22,651 nucleotides of DNA from assembly GCA_001775555.1 (NCBI GenBank), contig MEXE01000031.1, positions 1 to 22,651 of the forward strand, given 5' to 3'. The DNA comes from Candidatus Amesbacteria bacterium RBG_19FT_COMBO_48_16. GTDB lineage: Bacteria > Patescibacteriota > Microgenomatia > CAZETR01 > Amesbacteraceae. A program made the position numbers and the translations under genes. The notes beneath the pieces were generated by a model, which saw nothing but the letters and a program-made list of their open reading frames with translations, did not search any database and had not been told where the DNA came from. Below, in pieces: positions 5,955-12,362 of the stretch (its first letter is position 1; every line of letters starts with the position of its first letter).

Positions 5955-7736
5955 TTATTCCCCCACTTCCTGAGGAATAGCCGAATACGGATAGCTGTCT
6001 TCAACGCTAAAATACTTCGCCAGAATTTTGCGTACTATCGGTGCCGCCACATTTGAACCCTCCCCCCCTCCTTCCACCACCACAGTCACCGAAATCTGCG
6101 GGTCATCCGCCGGAACAAACGCTGTCAGCCACCCGTGTGCCAGGACTCTCCCGTCCGCAGCTACATACTCCGCCGTTCCGGTCTTGCAGGCAATCACCGG
6201 TAATTGTTGATCCCCACGGTCTGCATACAGAGACTTAGACTTAGACTGAATTGCCGCCTCATTCCAATCAAACAACGGAAAAGCAGTCCCCCCCGGACTG
6301 CAGGCGCCGATCATCCCCTCCCGGATCAATTTCAAGGTTTCCTTCGGGATCTTGATATTTGGACATTGTGTCACTGCGTCATTCATTGGTAACTGACCAT
6401 CGTTCATTGATTCATTAATCAAATGCGGTCTGCATTTCCTCCCCCCGCTGGCTATTACATTTGTCACCAAATTCATCTGTACCGGTGTCACCAGAATATC
6501 TCCCTGCCCGATCGCCATATGGTAAGTATTTCCCAACCACCATTTTTCCCCTTTCTCCAGCTCCTTCCACTGGGGATCAGGGATCAGCCCCCCCGCCTCC
6601 CCGTAAATTTCCACACCGGTTTTTTGTCCCAATCCCAAGTCTTTGGCCCACTGGGCCATTACCTCCGGGGTCGTCATTTCCCCGACTTTGTAAAAAAACG
6701 TGTCTGTCGATCGCGACATAGCTCTCACAAACCCCACTACTCCCTCCGTCTGTCCCCGCTTGTTAAACAGCCAATTGCTGTAACTGTAGGATCCCACTCG
6801 AATCACTCCGGTATCCGCAAAAGTAAAACCCGAATTCACTTTCCCCGAGGCCAAAGCGGCCGCCATAGTCACCATTTTGAAAGTCGATCCCGGAGGATAC
6901 AGTCCCCCTAACCCTCGGTTGAACATCGGCAACTCCGGATTATTCAAAACTCCCGCCACCCCGTCCGCCTGCCCGTTTATAAACAAATTCGGGTCAAAAC
7001 TCGGGGACGAAACCAAAGCCAAAATTTCCCCCGTACCCGGAATACTTGCCACCGCCGCCCCTTTCAATATCCGCTCCGGCCGGAAACCAAACGCGTCATA
7101 CGCCGCCTTCTGTAAATCCGCATCTGTTGTCAGGCGTAATTCATCTCCGGCAGTAGGCTTTCGGTACCCCAACTCCCGCACCACTTGTCCAGCACTGTCC
7201 ACCTCCACCAGCCGCCCGCCGTCCTTTCCCCGTATTTTCTCTTCGTATCCCTCCTCCAACCCTGTCCTTCCTATCCGGCTTTTGGGTTCGTACTTCCTGC
7301 CTGCCTCACGCAGCAATCCTACTTCGTCCTGACTCACTTCCCCCAGATACCCTAATATGTGGGCCCCGGCTTCTCCCAGAAAGTATCGGCGTTGCCAGCT
7401 CGGCGTTTCCAGGCCAGTAGCTTCATCCTTTTGTACCGCGGGTTCATTCCCGGCTATCGCCGTCCCGTTCCGATCAAAAATTACTCCCCGGGGAGCAGCC
7501 AGCCGAATCTGTTTTATTCGATTCTCATCCGCCAAAATCCTGTACCTGCCTCCCAGCATTACCTGCAATTGCACCAGCCGCACTGCCACCAACCCGAACA
7601 CTGCCACGATTCCCAGCCATACCAGCCATCCCCGCCGGTAATCCGCTTCCGTTTCCGGCGGCACCCGGCTTTTCCGAGTCGAACTGTCCTTAACCACAAA
7701 ATCCCCAAAACTCACCCCAGGCCGAAACCTCTTCAC
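5955..7736 (-). CDS. mrdA: Penicillin-binding protein 2 (elongasome transpeptidase)
   Basis: Class B PBP that cross-links peptidoglycan during cell elongation, with MreB. One membrane helix lies at about 36-57. A PBP-dimer-type region follows (RGVIFDRNG at 83-91, SRIGRTGLEEGYE at 153-165), then the transpeptidase domain: nucleophile motif STFK 284-287, second motif STD 343-345, and KTGTA 518-522. At 593 residues it is slightly shorter than E. coli PBP2. Two low-complexity inserts sit in the domain, at about 441-458 (encoded by heptamer-like DNA, 6361-6416) and 496-503 (SKSKSL, hexamers at 6231-6248). The ATG at 7736 overlaps the mreB stop by 4 bases, so the two are translationally coupled. 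Confidence 0.95.
   Translation of the reverse strand: MKRFRPGVSFGDFVVKDSSTRKSRVPPETEADYRRGWLVWLGIVAVFGLVAVRLVQLQVMLGGRYRILADENRIKQIRLAAPRGVIFDRNGTAIAGNEPAVQKDEATGLETPSWQRRYFLGEAGAHILGYLGEVSQDEVGLLREAGRKYEPKSRIGRTGLEEGYEEKIRGKDGGRLVEVDSAGQVVRELGYRKPTAGDELRLTTDADLQKAAYDAFGFRPERILKGAAVASIPGTGEILALVSSPSFDPNLFINGQADGVAGVLNNPELPMFNRGLGGLYPPGSTFKMVTMAAALASGKVNSGFTFADTGVIRVGSYSYSNWLFNKRGQTEGVVGFVRAMSRSTDTFFYKVGEMTTPEVMAQWAKDLGLGQKTGVEIYGEAGGLIPDPQWKELEKGEKWWLGNTYHMAIGQGDILVTPVQMNLVTNVIASGGRKCRPHLINESMNDGQLPMNDAVTQCPNIKIPKETLKLIREGMIGACSPGGTAFPLFDWNEAAIQSKSKSLYADRGDQQLPVIACKTGTAEYVAADGRVLAHGWLTAFVPADDPQISVTVVVEGGGEGSNVAAPIVRKILAKYFSVEDSYPYSAIPQEVGE
6231..6248 (+). repeat. Hexamer array inside mrdA
   Basis: Units AGACTT / AGACTT / AGACTG. 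They encode the Ser/Lys repeat SKSKSL shortly before the KTG motif. Confidence 0.5.
6361..6416 (+). repeat. Degenerate heptamer tract inside mrdA
   Basis: The stretch divides into 7-base units with TTCATTG at both 6382-6388 and 6403-6409 (21 bases apart) and related ATTCATT and GGACATT units. It encodes the Asn/Met-rich insert at about residues 441-458. The period is weaker than in topA. Confidence 0.4.
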
Positions 7737-8839
7737 CTCAACCCTCCCACTACTTTCACCCTTTTTAAAAGTTCAATATCATCCAGCACTTTCCCGCACC
7801 CCCGCACTACCGCCGTCATCGGATCATCCACGACATATACCGGCATCCGGGTTTCCTCACTCATAAACTTATCCATCCCGGCAATCAGACTCCCCCCGCC
7901 GGCCAGCATTATTCCCCGCTCCAAAATATCCGATACCAGTTCCGGCGGCGTTTCCTCGATCAGCTCCGCCACTACTACCGTAATTTGTTTTAATACCGGC
8001 ATCAATGCTTCCCTCACTTCCTCTGAAGAAATTTTCAGGCTCCGCGGCAGTCCCGATTCCAGATCCCTCCCCCTAACCACCATAAATCTGGTCCCGGATT
8101 TCTTTGTTTCCTCCTCTGTCTTCTCATCACTAGAGGCCAGACGCTGATCACTGAACGCTGACTGGTGCGCATTTCCCTGCGTCACCTTTATCTCCTCCGC
8201 CGTCCTTTCCCCCAGCAGGATGTTATATTTCAGCCGCATGTAATGCACAATCGCCTCATCCATCTCGTCACCCGCAACGCGTATGGACTTATTCAGTACT
8301 ATCCCTCCCAGGGAAATGACCGCCATTTCGCTGGTTCCCCCTCCGATATCCACCACCATCACTCCCCCGGCATCGGAGATTGGCAGTGCCGCCCCGATTG
8401 CCGCCGCCATCGGCTCCTCTATCAAAAAGCATTGTCTGGCTCCGGCGGAAAGCGCTGCTTCCTGGACAGCCCTTCGTTCCACTTCCGTCACTCCGGAAGG
8501 AATTCCCACCACCACCCGCGGCTTGGGAATCCGCGGGATTATTTTGCCCGACTCATGAACTTTCAGGATGTAATGCTTCAGCATCGCCTCCGTCGCGTCA
8601 AAATCGGCAATCACTCCGTCCTTCAGGGGCCGGATCGCCTCAATCGTCGCCGGTGTCCGCCCCAGCATTTTCTTGGCCTCTTCACCGATTGCTAATACCT
8701 GCTTTGTTTTCCTGTGCCTGGCCACTACCGACGGTTCCCTGATAACAATCCCCTTGCCTTTTACATACACCAGTGTATTCGCCGTCCCCAAATCAATCCC
8801 CACGTCATACGAGAGGAGGCCAAATATATAATCTAACAT
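7733..8839 (-). CDS. mreB: Rod-shape actin homologue MreB
   Basis: Bacterial actin that positions the elongation peptidoglycan machinery at the membrane. Nucleotide-binding motifs are clear: phosphate 1 GIDLGTANTLVY (14-25), phosphate 2 VVDIGGGTSEMAVISLGG (162-179), adenosine motif MLAGGGSLIAGMD in the C-terminal half, and the short amphipathic start MLDYIFGLLS. The 368 residues exceed the usual ~345, because a polar insert of about 25 residues (about 222-250) lies between EEIKVTQG and VRGRDLESGLP, where ordinary MreB has a short loop. The insert is partly encoded by an alternating heptamer array (8126-8160). It heads the mreB-mrdA operon under a good promoter; mreC/mreD are not adjacent. Confidence 0.97.
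   Translation of the reverse strand: MLDYIFGLLSYDVGIDLGTANTLVYVKGKGIVIREPSVVARHRKTKQVLAIGEEAKKMLGRTPATIEAIRPLKDGVIADFDATEAMLKHYILKVHESGKIIPRIPKPRVVVGIPSGVTEVERRAVQEAALSAGARQCFLIEEPMAAAIGAALPISDAGGVMVVDIGGGTSEMAVISLGGIVLNKSIRVAGDEMDEAIVHYMRLKYNILLGERTAEEIKVTQGNAHQSAFSDQRLASSDEKTEEETKKSGTRFMVVRGRDLESGLPRSLKISSEEVREALMPVLKQITVVVAELIEETPPELVSDILERGIMLAGGGSLIAGMDKFMSEETRMPVYVVDDPMTAVVRGCGKVLDDIELLKRVKVVGGLR
8126..8160 (+). repeat. Alternating heptamer array inside mreB
   Basis: Units ATCACTA / GAGGCCA / GACGCTG / ATCACTG / AACGCTG. Two related heptamers alternate. Unlike the topA arrays it is not AT-rich, so the 7-base period is not a by-product of AT bias. Confidence 0.6.
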
Positions 8840-8848
8840 ATCAACCGC

Positions 8849-8877
8849 AATATACGATTAACCTTGACCTAGTGCAA
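8849..8877 (-). promoter_or_regulatory. Promoter of mreB-mrdA
   Basis: Minus strand: -35 TTGCAC (8872-8877), 17-base spacer, -10 TATATT (8849-8854), 9 bases to ATG 8839. The predicted leader is 1-3 bases, and no Shine-Dalgarno site is present. Confidence 0.65.
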
Positions 8878-8882
8878 GCCCG

Positions 8883-9125
8883 TCATCTAGTATTCCACAA
8901 CCGCCGCCTCCGGCAAGAAAAGCCCTGACAATTCTCCGGCGTCGTACCATACTTGCCGCAAAAGGGCGGCCCATCACCGACCACCAGTTTCGCGCACACC
9001 CTGACCCTCCTCAGTCCATTAGTAATCAGCTTAGTTCCAAACCCCACCTCATTCGTACAACAGCCTTCAATCAGCATTTGCCGAATTCTGCAATTCAGGC
9101 ACGGATTTTCTGCCTCTATCCCCAT
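8883..9125 (-). CDS. Small cysteine-rich protein, unknown
   Basis: The 80 residues contain eight Cys, including C9-x2-C12, C22-C23, C44, C56, C66 and C71, a spacing that suggests metal binding or disulfides. No signal peptide is visible and the tail is basic (CRRRRLWNTR). ATG 9125 lies 6 bases below a perfect TATAAT, which supports a real, possibly leaderless gene. The mreB promoter begins just beyond its stop. I recognise no family. Confidence 0.55.
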   Translation of the reverse strand: MGIEAENPCLNCRIRQMLIEGCCTNEVGFGTKLITNGLRRVRVCAKLVVGDGPPFCGKYGTTPENCQGFSCRRRRLWNTR

Positions 9126-9131
9126 CCGCCA

Positions 9132-9137
9132 ATTATA
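9132..9137 (-). promoter_or_regulatory. Candidate -10 box for the Cys-rich gene
   Basis: TATAAT on the minus strand, 6 bases before ATG 9125; the -35 region is weak. Confidence 0.4.
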
Positions 9138-9144
9138 CCCTCCC

Positions 9145-9173
9145 TTGACACATCCTGTAGTAAATGAGAGAAT
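9145..9173 (+). promoter_or_regulatory. Candidate promoter for the small membrane protein
   Basis: Perfect -35 TTGACA (9145-9150), 17-base spacer, weak -10 GAGAAT (9168-9173), then 5 bases to ATG 9179. Confidence 0.4.
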
Positions 9174-9178
9174 ATATT

Positions 9179-9394
9179 ATGGCCCATAGGCATACAGAGA
9201 ACAGTAGAGATATACCAAAGAAGAGTGGAGCAGATCTAATGGGTATTCTGTTATTAGCCGCTATTGGTGCATGTACTTTCTTTATCCCCGACTTCAAAGA
9301 TCTCTCTGGGTGGGGTGAAGTCGTCCCCAGAATTCCTGGCGCTATATTTCTCGGAATCGCTTTTCTAGGAGGTATCCACCACCTCCGCCGCTAA
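9179..9394 (+). CDS. Small membrane protein, unknown
   Basis: The 71 residues start with a polar, charged N-terminus (AHRHTENSRDIPKKSG). Two hydrophobic segments follow (LMGILLLAAIGACTFFIP and IPGAIFLGIAFLGGIHH), ending in RR. An in-frame ATG at 9164 exists, but the TTGACA promoter would start transcription near 9180, so 9179 is preferred. No family recognised. Confidence 0.55.
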   Translation: MAHRHTENSRDIPKKSGADLMGILLLAAIGACTFFIPDFKDLSGWGEVVPRIPGAIFLGIAFLGGIHHLRR

Positions 9395-9438
9395 TACCTT
9401 CCGAGTTCCGATAGAGTTCCATACTATAACCCTAGCGA

Positions 9439-9447
9439 TGCTATAAT
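9439..9447 (+). promoter_or_regulatory. Extended -10 promoter for the ORF at 9460
   Basis: TGCTATAAT is a perfect extended -10 element (TG-n-TATAAT), 12 bases before ATG 9460. No good -35 is visible, which extended -10 promoters tolerate. Confidence 0.45.
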
Positions 9448-9459
9448 TCTTCTACAATT

Positions 9460-9678
9460 ATGACAATTCACCCCGAAAGTTTTGGCCGTTTTGGCCACTT
9501 TATCCCTCTATCCGGACTAAACGAGAGTGAACGTCGACAGCTTGGTGCATACTGGACACTCAGCCATCACCTCACAATACAAACAGGTCCGCCCACCACT
9601 GAACAAGCGCATCAACTGGAAGAGTTTAGATCCGCGGCAACGGATATCCTCAATACTGCCAAAAACCAATCCCACTAG
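9460..9678 (+). CDS. Small soluble protein, unknown
   Basis: The 72-residue product has no membrane segment. It opens with a Phe/Gly/His-rich piece (FGRFGHFIPLSG), then predicted helices (NESERRQLGAYWTLSHHL and TEQAHQLEEFRSAATDIL). The upstream extended -10 box favours this frame over an 80-codon minus-strand frame that overlaps it. Family unknown. Confidence 0.45.
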   Translation: MTIHPESFGRFGHFIPLSGLNESERRQLGAYWTLSHHLTIQTGPPTTEQAHQLEEFRSAATDILNTAKNQSH

Positions 9679-10027
9679 CTCCCGGTTACCCCTGACTTCT
9701 GTTTGCCGCTCTCTGTGCCTCAACTCTCGGCGAAACCGTCCTTCTTGAAAATCTTCCACAAATCAAACTGAAAGGATCTCTTTAAAAAGCCAACATTGAG
9801 GTCAAACATTCATTCCCATCACATTCGTTCAGCAAGTCACCCTGGCGTCCTATTGCTCTTAATCGCAATCGTTGCCAGTCGGACAAATAAGCTCCCACTG
9901 ACTCGCCATCAACACTTTTCCCTCTTCTCATTACCCCATAGTCTACACCCACACCCACTAATAATCAATATTTTCGCTTTAGATTCTTATTTTTGCCATC
10001 CCCCAGGAAAATTCGCCTAATGAATTA
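9679..10027. other. Gene-poor stretch
   Basis: About 350 bases without a convincing gene. The plus strand is pyrimidine-rich. A 74-codon frame (9796-10020) starts with TTG and has low-complexity His/Leu/Pro content, so I do not call it. No RNA gene, terminator hairpin or repeat array is evident. Confidence 0.5.
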
Positions 10028-10037
10028 TATAATTCAT
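10020..10037 (+). promoter_or_regulatory. 18-base perfect palindrome over the bpsA -10 box
   Basis: ATGAATTATATAATTCAT is a perfect inverted repeat. It contains TATAAT at 10028-10033, and ATG 10043 follows 9 bases later. It is a good candidate repressor operator covering the core promoter. Confidence 0.5.
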
Positions 10038-10042
10038 ATAAC

Positions 10043-11029
10043 ATGGGGCAAAACAAAAGTCAGTTCCAAGCCAGAATCTCCAAAACATCTAAAAAAACCG
10101 GTCTCCCAATCGGGAAAATATACGACTTCTTATATTATCTCAAGGCCGGACCGGTAGAAAACAACACCCTGCTTGTCAACTTGGGAATAGCCAGAAACGC
10201 TTTAAATTCTCTAAAGTCCGAGCTGACCGGCTGGTTAGATCCAGCCTCACATTATACGTCTCTCAACCCGACGGGGATAGCTGTCGCAAACGATGTCCTA
10301 TCCCCCAACCATCTCACCTCAGAAAGTATGTGGAATTTTTTAAGAGACACCCCAGCTTACACAGATGCCCTGGATCTCCTCCGGAAATATTCGCATCTGA
10401 GAGTAAAACCCAAACGGCAATACGATCAATTTACGGCCACGGTAGAAACGACCGCTCTCAGAAGCGCTCTATTGGATTTTCAAGGGGATATTCGCGGCCA
10501 ACGACTGCTTTTTTTGGGCGATGATGATTTTACCAGCGTCTGTATAGCTAAAACCGGCTATCCGGCGAGCGTTTCCGTACTCGATATCGATAAAGACGTA
10601 CTCAACAATTTGAACCAAGTGGCAGTAGGCGAAAATCTAACCCTGAAAACGGTAAAATACGACGCCCGTTCAGACCTTCCTGCCAATTACAAAGACCAAC
10701 ATGACATTGTCTTTACAGACCCGCCTTACACCACTGCGGGTATCGAACTTTTTTTAACCCGGGCTATCCAGGCACTGGATAAAAGTAACCCCACAGCCCG
10801 AATTTACATTTGCTATGGCAATAGTGACTTGGCCAAAGAAAGATTTATTCCCATTTACGAAGCTATAACCCGGGCGGGTCTTATGATCAGATATGTTTTT
10901 GACAAATTCAACCGTTATCACGGAGCTGAGTCCATCGGCAGTACCAGCTCCTTGTTCATTTGTGAGGTGACCCCCAAAACCAAGCCTGTTATTAATGGAA
11001 AATATGGATCAAACATTTACACCGCCTAA
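10043..11029 (+). CDS. bpsA: BpsA-type branched-chain polyamine synthase (aminopropyltransferase)
   Basis: The BpsA family (former DUF43) adds aminopropyl groups from decarboxylated SAM to spermidine to make N4-branched polyamines. Residues 1-95 look like a winged-helix N-domain. The Rossmann catalytic part shows RQYDQF (125-130), LGDDDFTS (158-165), the acidic LDIDKD (180-185) and TDPPYTTAG (225-233), matching the family GDDD and DPPYT motifs. At 328 residues it is slightly shorter than archaeal BpsA. A second aminopropyl acceptor is possible. A remnant of SAM decarboxylase, which makes the aminopropyl donor, overlaps its 3' end. A promoter with an overlapping palindrome precedes it; there is no Shine-Dalgarno site. 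Confidence 0.8.
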   Translation: MGQNKSQFQARISKTSKKTGLPIGKIYDFLYYLKAGPVENNTLLVNLGIARNALNSLKSELTGWLDPASHYTSLNPTGIAVANDVLSPNHLTSESMWNFLRDTPAYTDALDLLRKYSHLRVKPKRQYDQFTATVETTALRSALLDFQGDIRGQRLLFLGDDDFTSVCIAKTGYPASVSVLDIDKDVLNNLNQVAVGENLTLKTVKYDARSDLPANYKDQHDIVFTDPPYTTAGIELFLTRAIQALDKSNPTARIYICYGNSDLAKERFIPIYEAITRAGLMIRYVFDKFNRYHGAESIGSTSSLFICEVTPKTKPVINGKYGSNIYTA

Positions 11030-11241
11030 CCCGCCTTTTACCCAGCAGCCCGGCTGCCATTTTATCCCAGTCCCATCTGATGTTACACACCTGGCCTGAA
11101 GAGAGCTATTTAAAAATCGATCTGCTCACTTGCGTCAAGAGGGAAAAATCTCAAATCGAGGCTGAGATTAATGAAATATTTGAAGCCAAATCAGTAAAAG
11201 TATTTAACATCGAAAAGCCTATAGGTTTGATTAGCAAATAG
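10996..11241 (+). pseudogene. speD: Remnant of S-adenosylmethionine decarboxylase (speD), N-terminus missing
   Basis: An 81-codon frame, shifted -1 relative to bpsA, encodes AAILSQSHLMLHTWPEESYLKIDLLTC, which matches the SpeD core ([ILV]-S-E-S-H-[IL]-x-[IL]-H-T-[WY]-P-E...D-[VIL]-[FL]-T-C). The Ser that becomes the pyruvoyl group is kept, but the Glu before it is Gln. The family has about 60 residues before that Ser; here only about 25 codons separate it from an in-frame stop at 10993-10995 and they show no SpeD similarity. No plausible start codon precedes the core. I read it as a 5'-deleted gene joined to the bpsA tail; an assembly error is possible. Confidence 0.6.
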
Positions 11242-11255
11242 AAATATTATATAAT
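11227..11255 (+). promoter_or_regulatory. Promoter of the folE-queDEC operon
   Basis: -35 TTGATT (11227-11232), 17-base spacer, perfect -10 TATAAT (11250-11255). The predicted start is about 11262-11263, giving a 51-base leader. It lies inside the 3' end of the speD remnant. Confidence 0.7.
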
Positions 11256-11262
11256 CCCTTCC

Positions 11263-11313
11263 AGAAAGGTAGCAGGGCTGCCGGACCTAGATCCGGACCT
11301 TTAAAACCTGCAT
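11263..11313 (+). ncRNA. Structured 5' leader of folE: candidate riboswitch (H-type pseudoknot)
   Basis: P1 is AAAGGT (11265-11270) with ACCTTT (11297-11302). Its loop holds a hairpin CCGGA (11281-11285) with TCCGG (11292-11296). A pseudoknot stem pairs GCAGG (11272-11276) with CCTGC (11307-11311), bridged by AAAA (11303-11306), and ends 2 bases before ATG. A competing hairpin, GGTAGC (11268-11273) with GCTGCC (11277-11282), would break both stems. The topology and A-rich bridge resemble preQ1-I riboswitches, but the known consensus does not match. Since the operon makes preQ0, a 7-deazaguanine ligand is the natural guess. The structures are drawn by eye; ligand binding is inference. Confidence 0.5.
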
Positions 11314-11913
11314 ATGAAAAGAAGTCATACTGGATTAAATGACAATCCCCAATCTTTAATACAAAAACTACTCCTTCACTTGGGAGAGGATACTCAGCGC
11401 GAGGGATTAAGAGAGACTCCTGATAGGGTACTCAAAATGTATCACGAACTACTAGGAGGTTACACTCAAGAGGAAAAGAAACTATATAAAACATTCGCCA
11501 GTAATGGCTACAACGAGATAATAACGGTAGCCAACATCGATTTTTATAGCCTTTGTGAACACCACCTGATCCCTTTCTTCGGAAAAGTACATATCGGATA
11601 CGTCCCCAATGGCAAAATCCTAGGTCTATCAAAGTTCGCCCGAGTTGTAGAAATGTATGCCCACAGGCTTCAGACCCAGGAAAACCTAACAAAGCAGATT
11701 GCCGATTCTCTTGAAAAGTATCTTTGCCCCCGTGGAGTAATTGTCTGCATCGAAGCCGAGCATTTGTGCGTCAGTATGAGAGGCATAAAGAAAAAGGGGG
11801 TTATGACCAAAACAGCGACCCGCAGAGGTCTAATGAAGGATAACCCGTCAGCATTAGATCAATTTTACAGAGATATTAACGCCTTAAATATTGATTCAAT
11901 AAAAACTATATGA
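11314..11913 (+). CDS. folE: GTP cyclohydrolase I
   Basis: Converts GTP to 7,8-dihydroneopterin triphosphate, the first step to preQ0 as well as to folate. Zinc ligands are visible as C81 and H84 in LCEHHLIPF, and C152 in HLCVSMRG. The substrate-site motifs GKVHIGYVP, GLSKFARVVE and RLQTQENLT match the family. At 199 residues it is of normal length. It is the first gene of the operon, with no Shine-Dalgarno site; the start codon abuts the pseudoknot stem of the leader. Its TGA overlaps the queD ATG by 4 bases. Being joined to queD, queE and queC, it serves 7-deazaguanine synthesis rather than folate, for which no other gene is seen. Confidence 0.96.
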   Translation: MKRSHTGLNDNPQSLIQKLLLHLGEDTQREGLRETPDRVLKMYHELLGGYTQEEKKLYKTFASNGYNEIITVANIDFYSLCEHHLIPFFGKVHIGYVPNGKILGLSKFARVVEMYAHRLQTQENLTKQIADSLEKYLCPRGVIVCIEAEHLCVSMRGIKKKGVMTKTATRRGLMKDNPSALDQFYRDINALNIDSIKTI

Positions 11914-12362
11914 TTGTAACCAGACAAATCGAATGGGACATGGGGCACAGAGTAACTAACCATCGCTCCAAATGCCGCAATCTCCATGGTCACCGGTATA
12001 AAATGATCGTCCATGTCAGTGGAAAATTGATAGACAAGTCAGGAGACTCAAGTGAAGGTATGGTAATAGATTTTCAAGACATAAAGAAAATAATCGTCGA
12101 AAATATTCATGACGTTTTGGATCATGGTTTCATGGTATGGCAAAAAGACCACATTCTAATGGATTTTTTTAAAAAACAGCCTGACTTCAAATATATATCG
12201 GTTCCCTTTGTTCCCACCGCAGAAAACATTGCCCGCTGGTCGTTTGAGCGGCTGAAACCGCTTTTTATTGATAAATTTGGAACAAATCTGAAACTAGTAG
12301 AAATCCAGCTCTGGGAAACACCCAATAGTCTTGTAATTTGTTGTAAGAAGGACATCGTATGA
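11910..12362 (+). CDS. queD: 6-carboxy-5,6,7,8-tetrahydropterin synthase
   Basis: Second step: dihydroneopterin triphosphate to 6-carboxytetrahydropterin. The T-fold PTPS family zinc His set appears as H13, H26 and H28, and the nucleophilic C22 lies in CRNLHGH. Further hallmarks are the catalytic D71-H72 pair (LDHG), PTAEN with E106, and a late Glu at 136. Length, 150 residues, is slightly above the 120-residue E. coli protein. The presence of Cys six residues before HGH favours QueD over eukaryotic-type PTPS. It overlaps both neighbours by 4 bases (ATGA), so translation is coupled. Confidence 0.93.
   Translation: MIVTRQIEWDMGHRVTNHRSKCRNLHGHRYKMIVHVSGKLIDKSGDSSEGMVIDFQDIKKIIVENIHDVLDHGFMVWQKDHILMDFFKKQPDFKYISVPFVPTAENIARWSFERLKPLFIDKFGTNLKLVEIQLWETPNSLVICCKKDIV

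Noticed and set aside
9517..9759. 80-codon minus-strand ORF
   Set aside because: Starts with GTG, lacks a promoter or ribosome site, and overlaps the plus-strand ORF that has a perfect extended -10.
9796..10020. 74-codon plus-strand ORF
   Set aside because: TTG start, His/Pro/Leu-rich low-complexity composition and no initiation signals.
10995..11099. 34-codon ORF (MENMDQTFTPP...) as an N-terminal part of SpeD joined by frameshift
   Set aside because: No similarity to the SpeD N-terminus and far too short; no slippery site in the right frame.
11263..11313. Canonical preQ1-I, preQ1-II or THF riboswitch
   Set aside because: The loop and tail sequences do not fit the consensus motifs I know; only the pseudoknot topology is shared, so it is reported as a candidate of unknown class.
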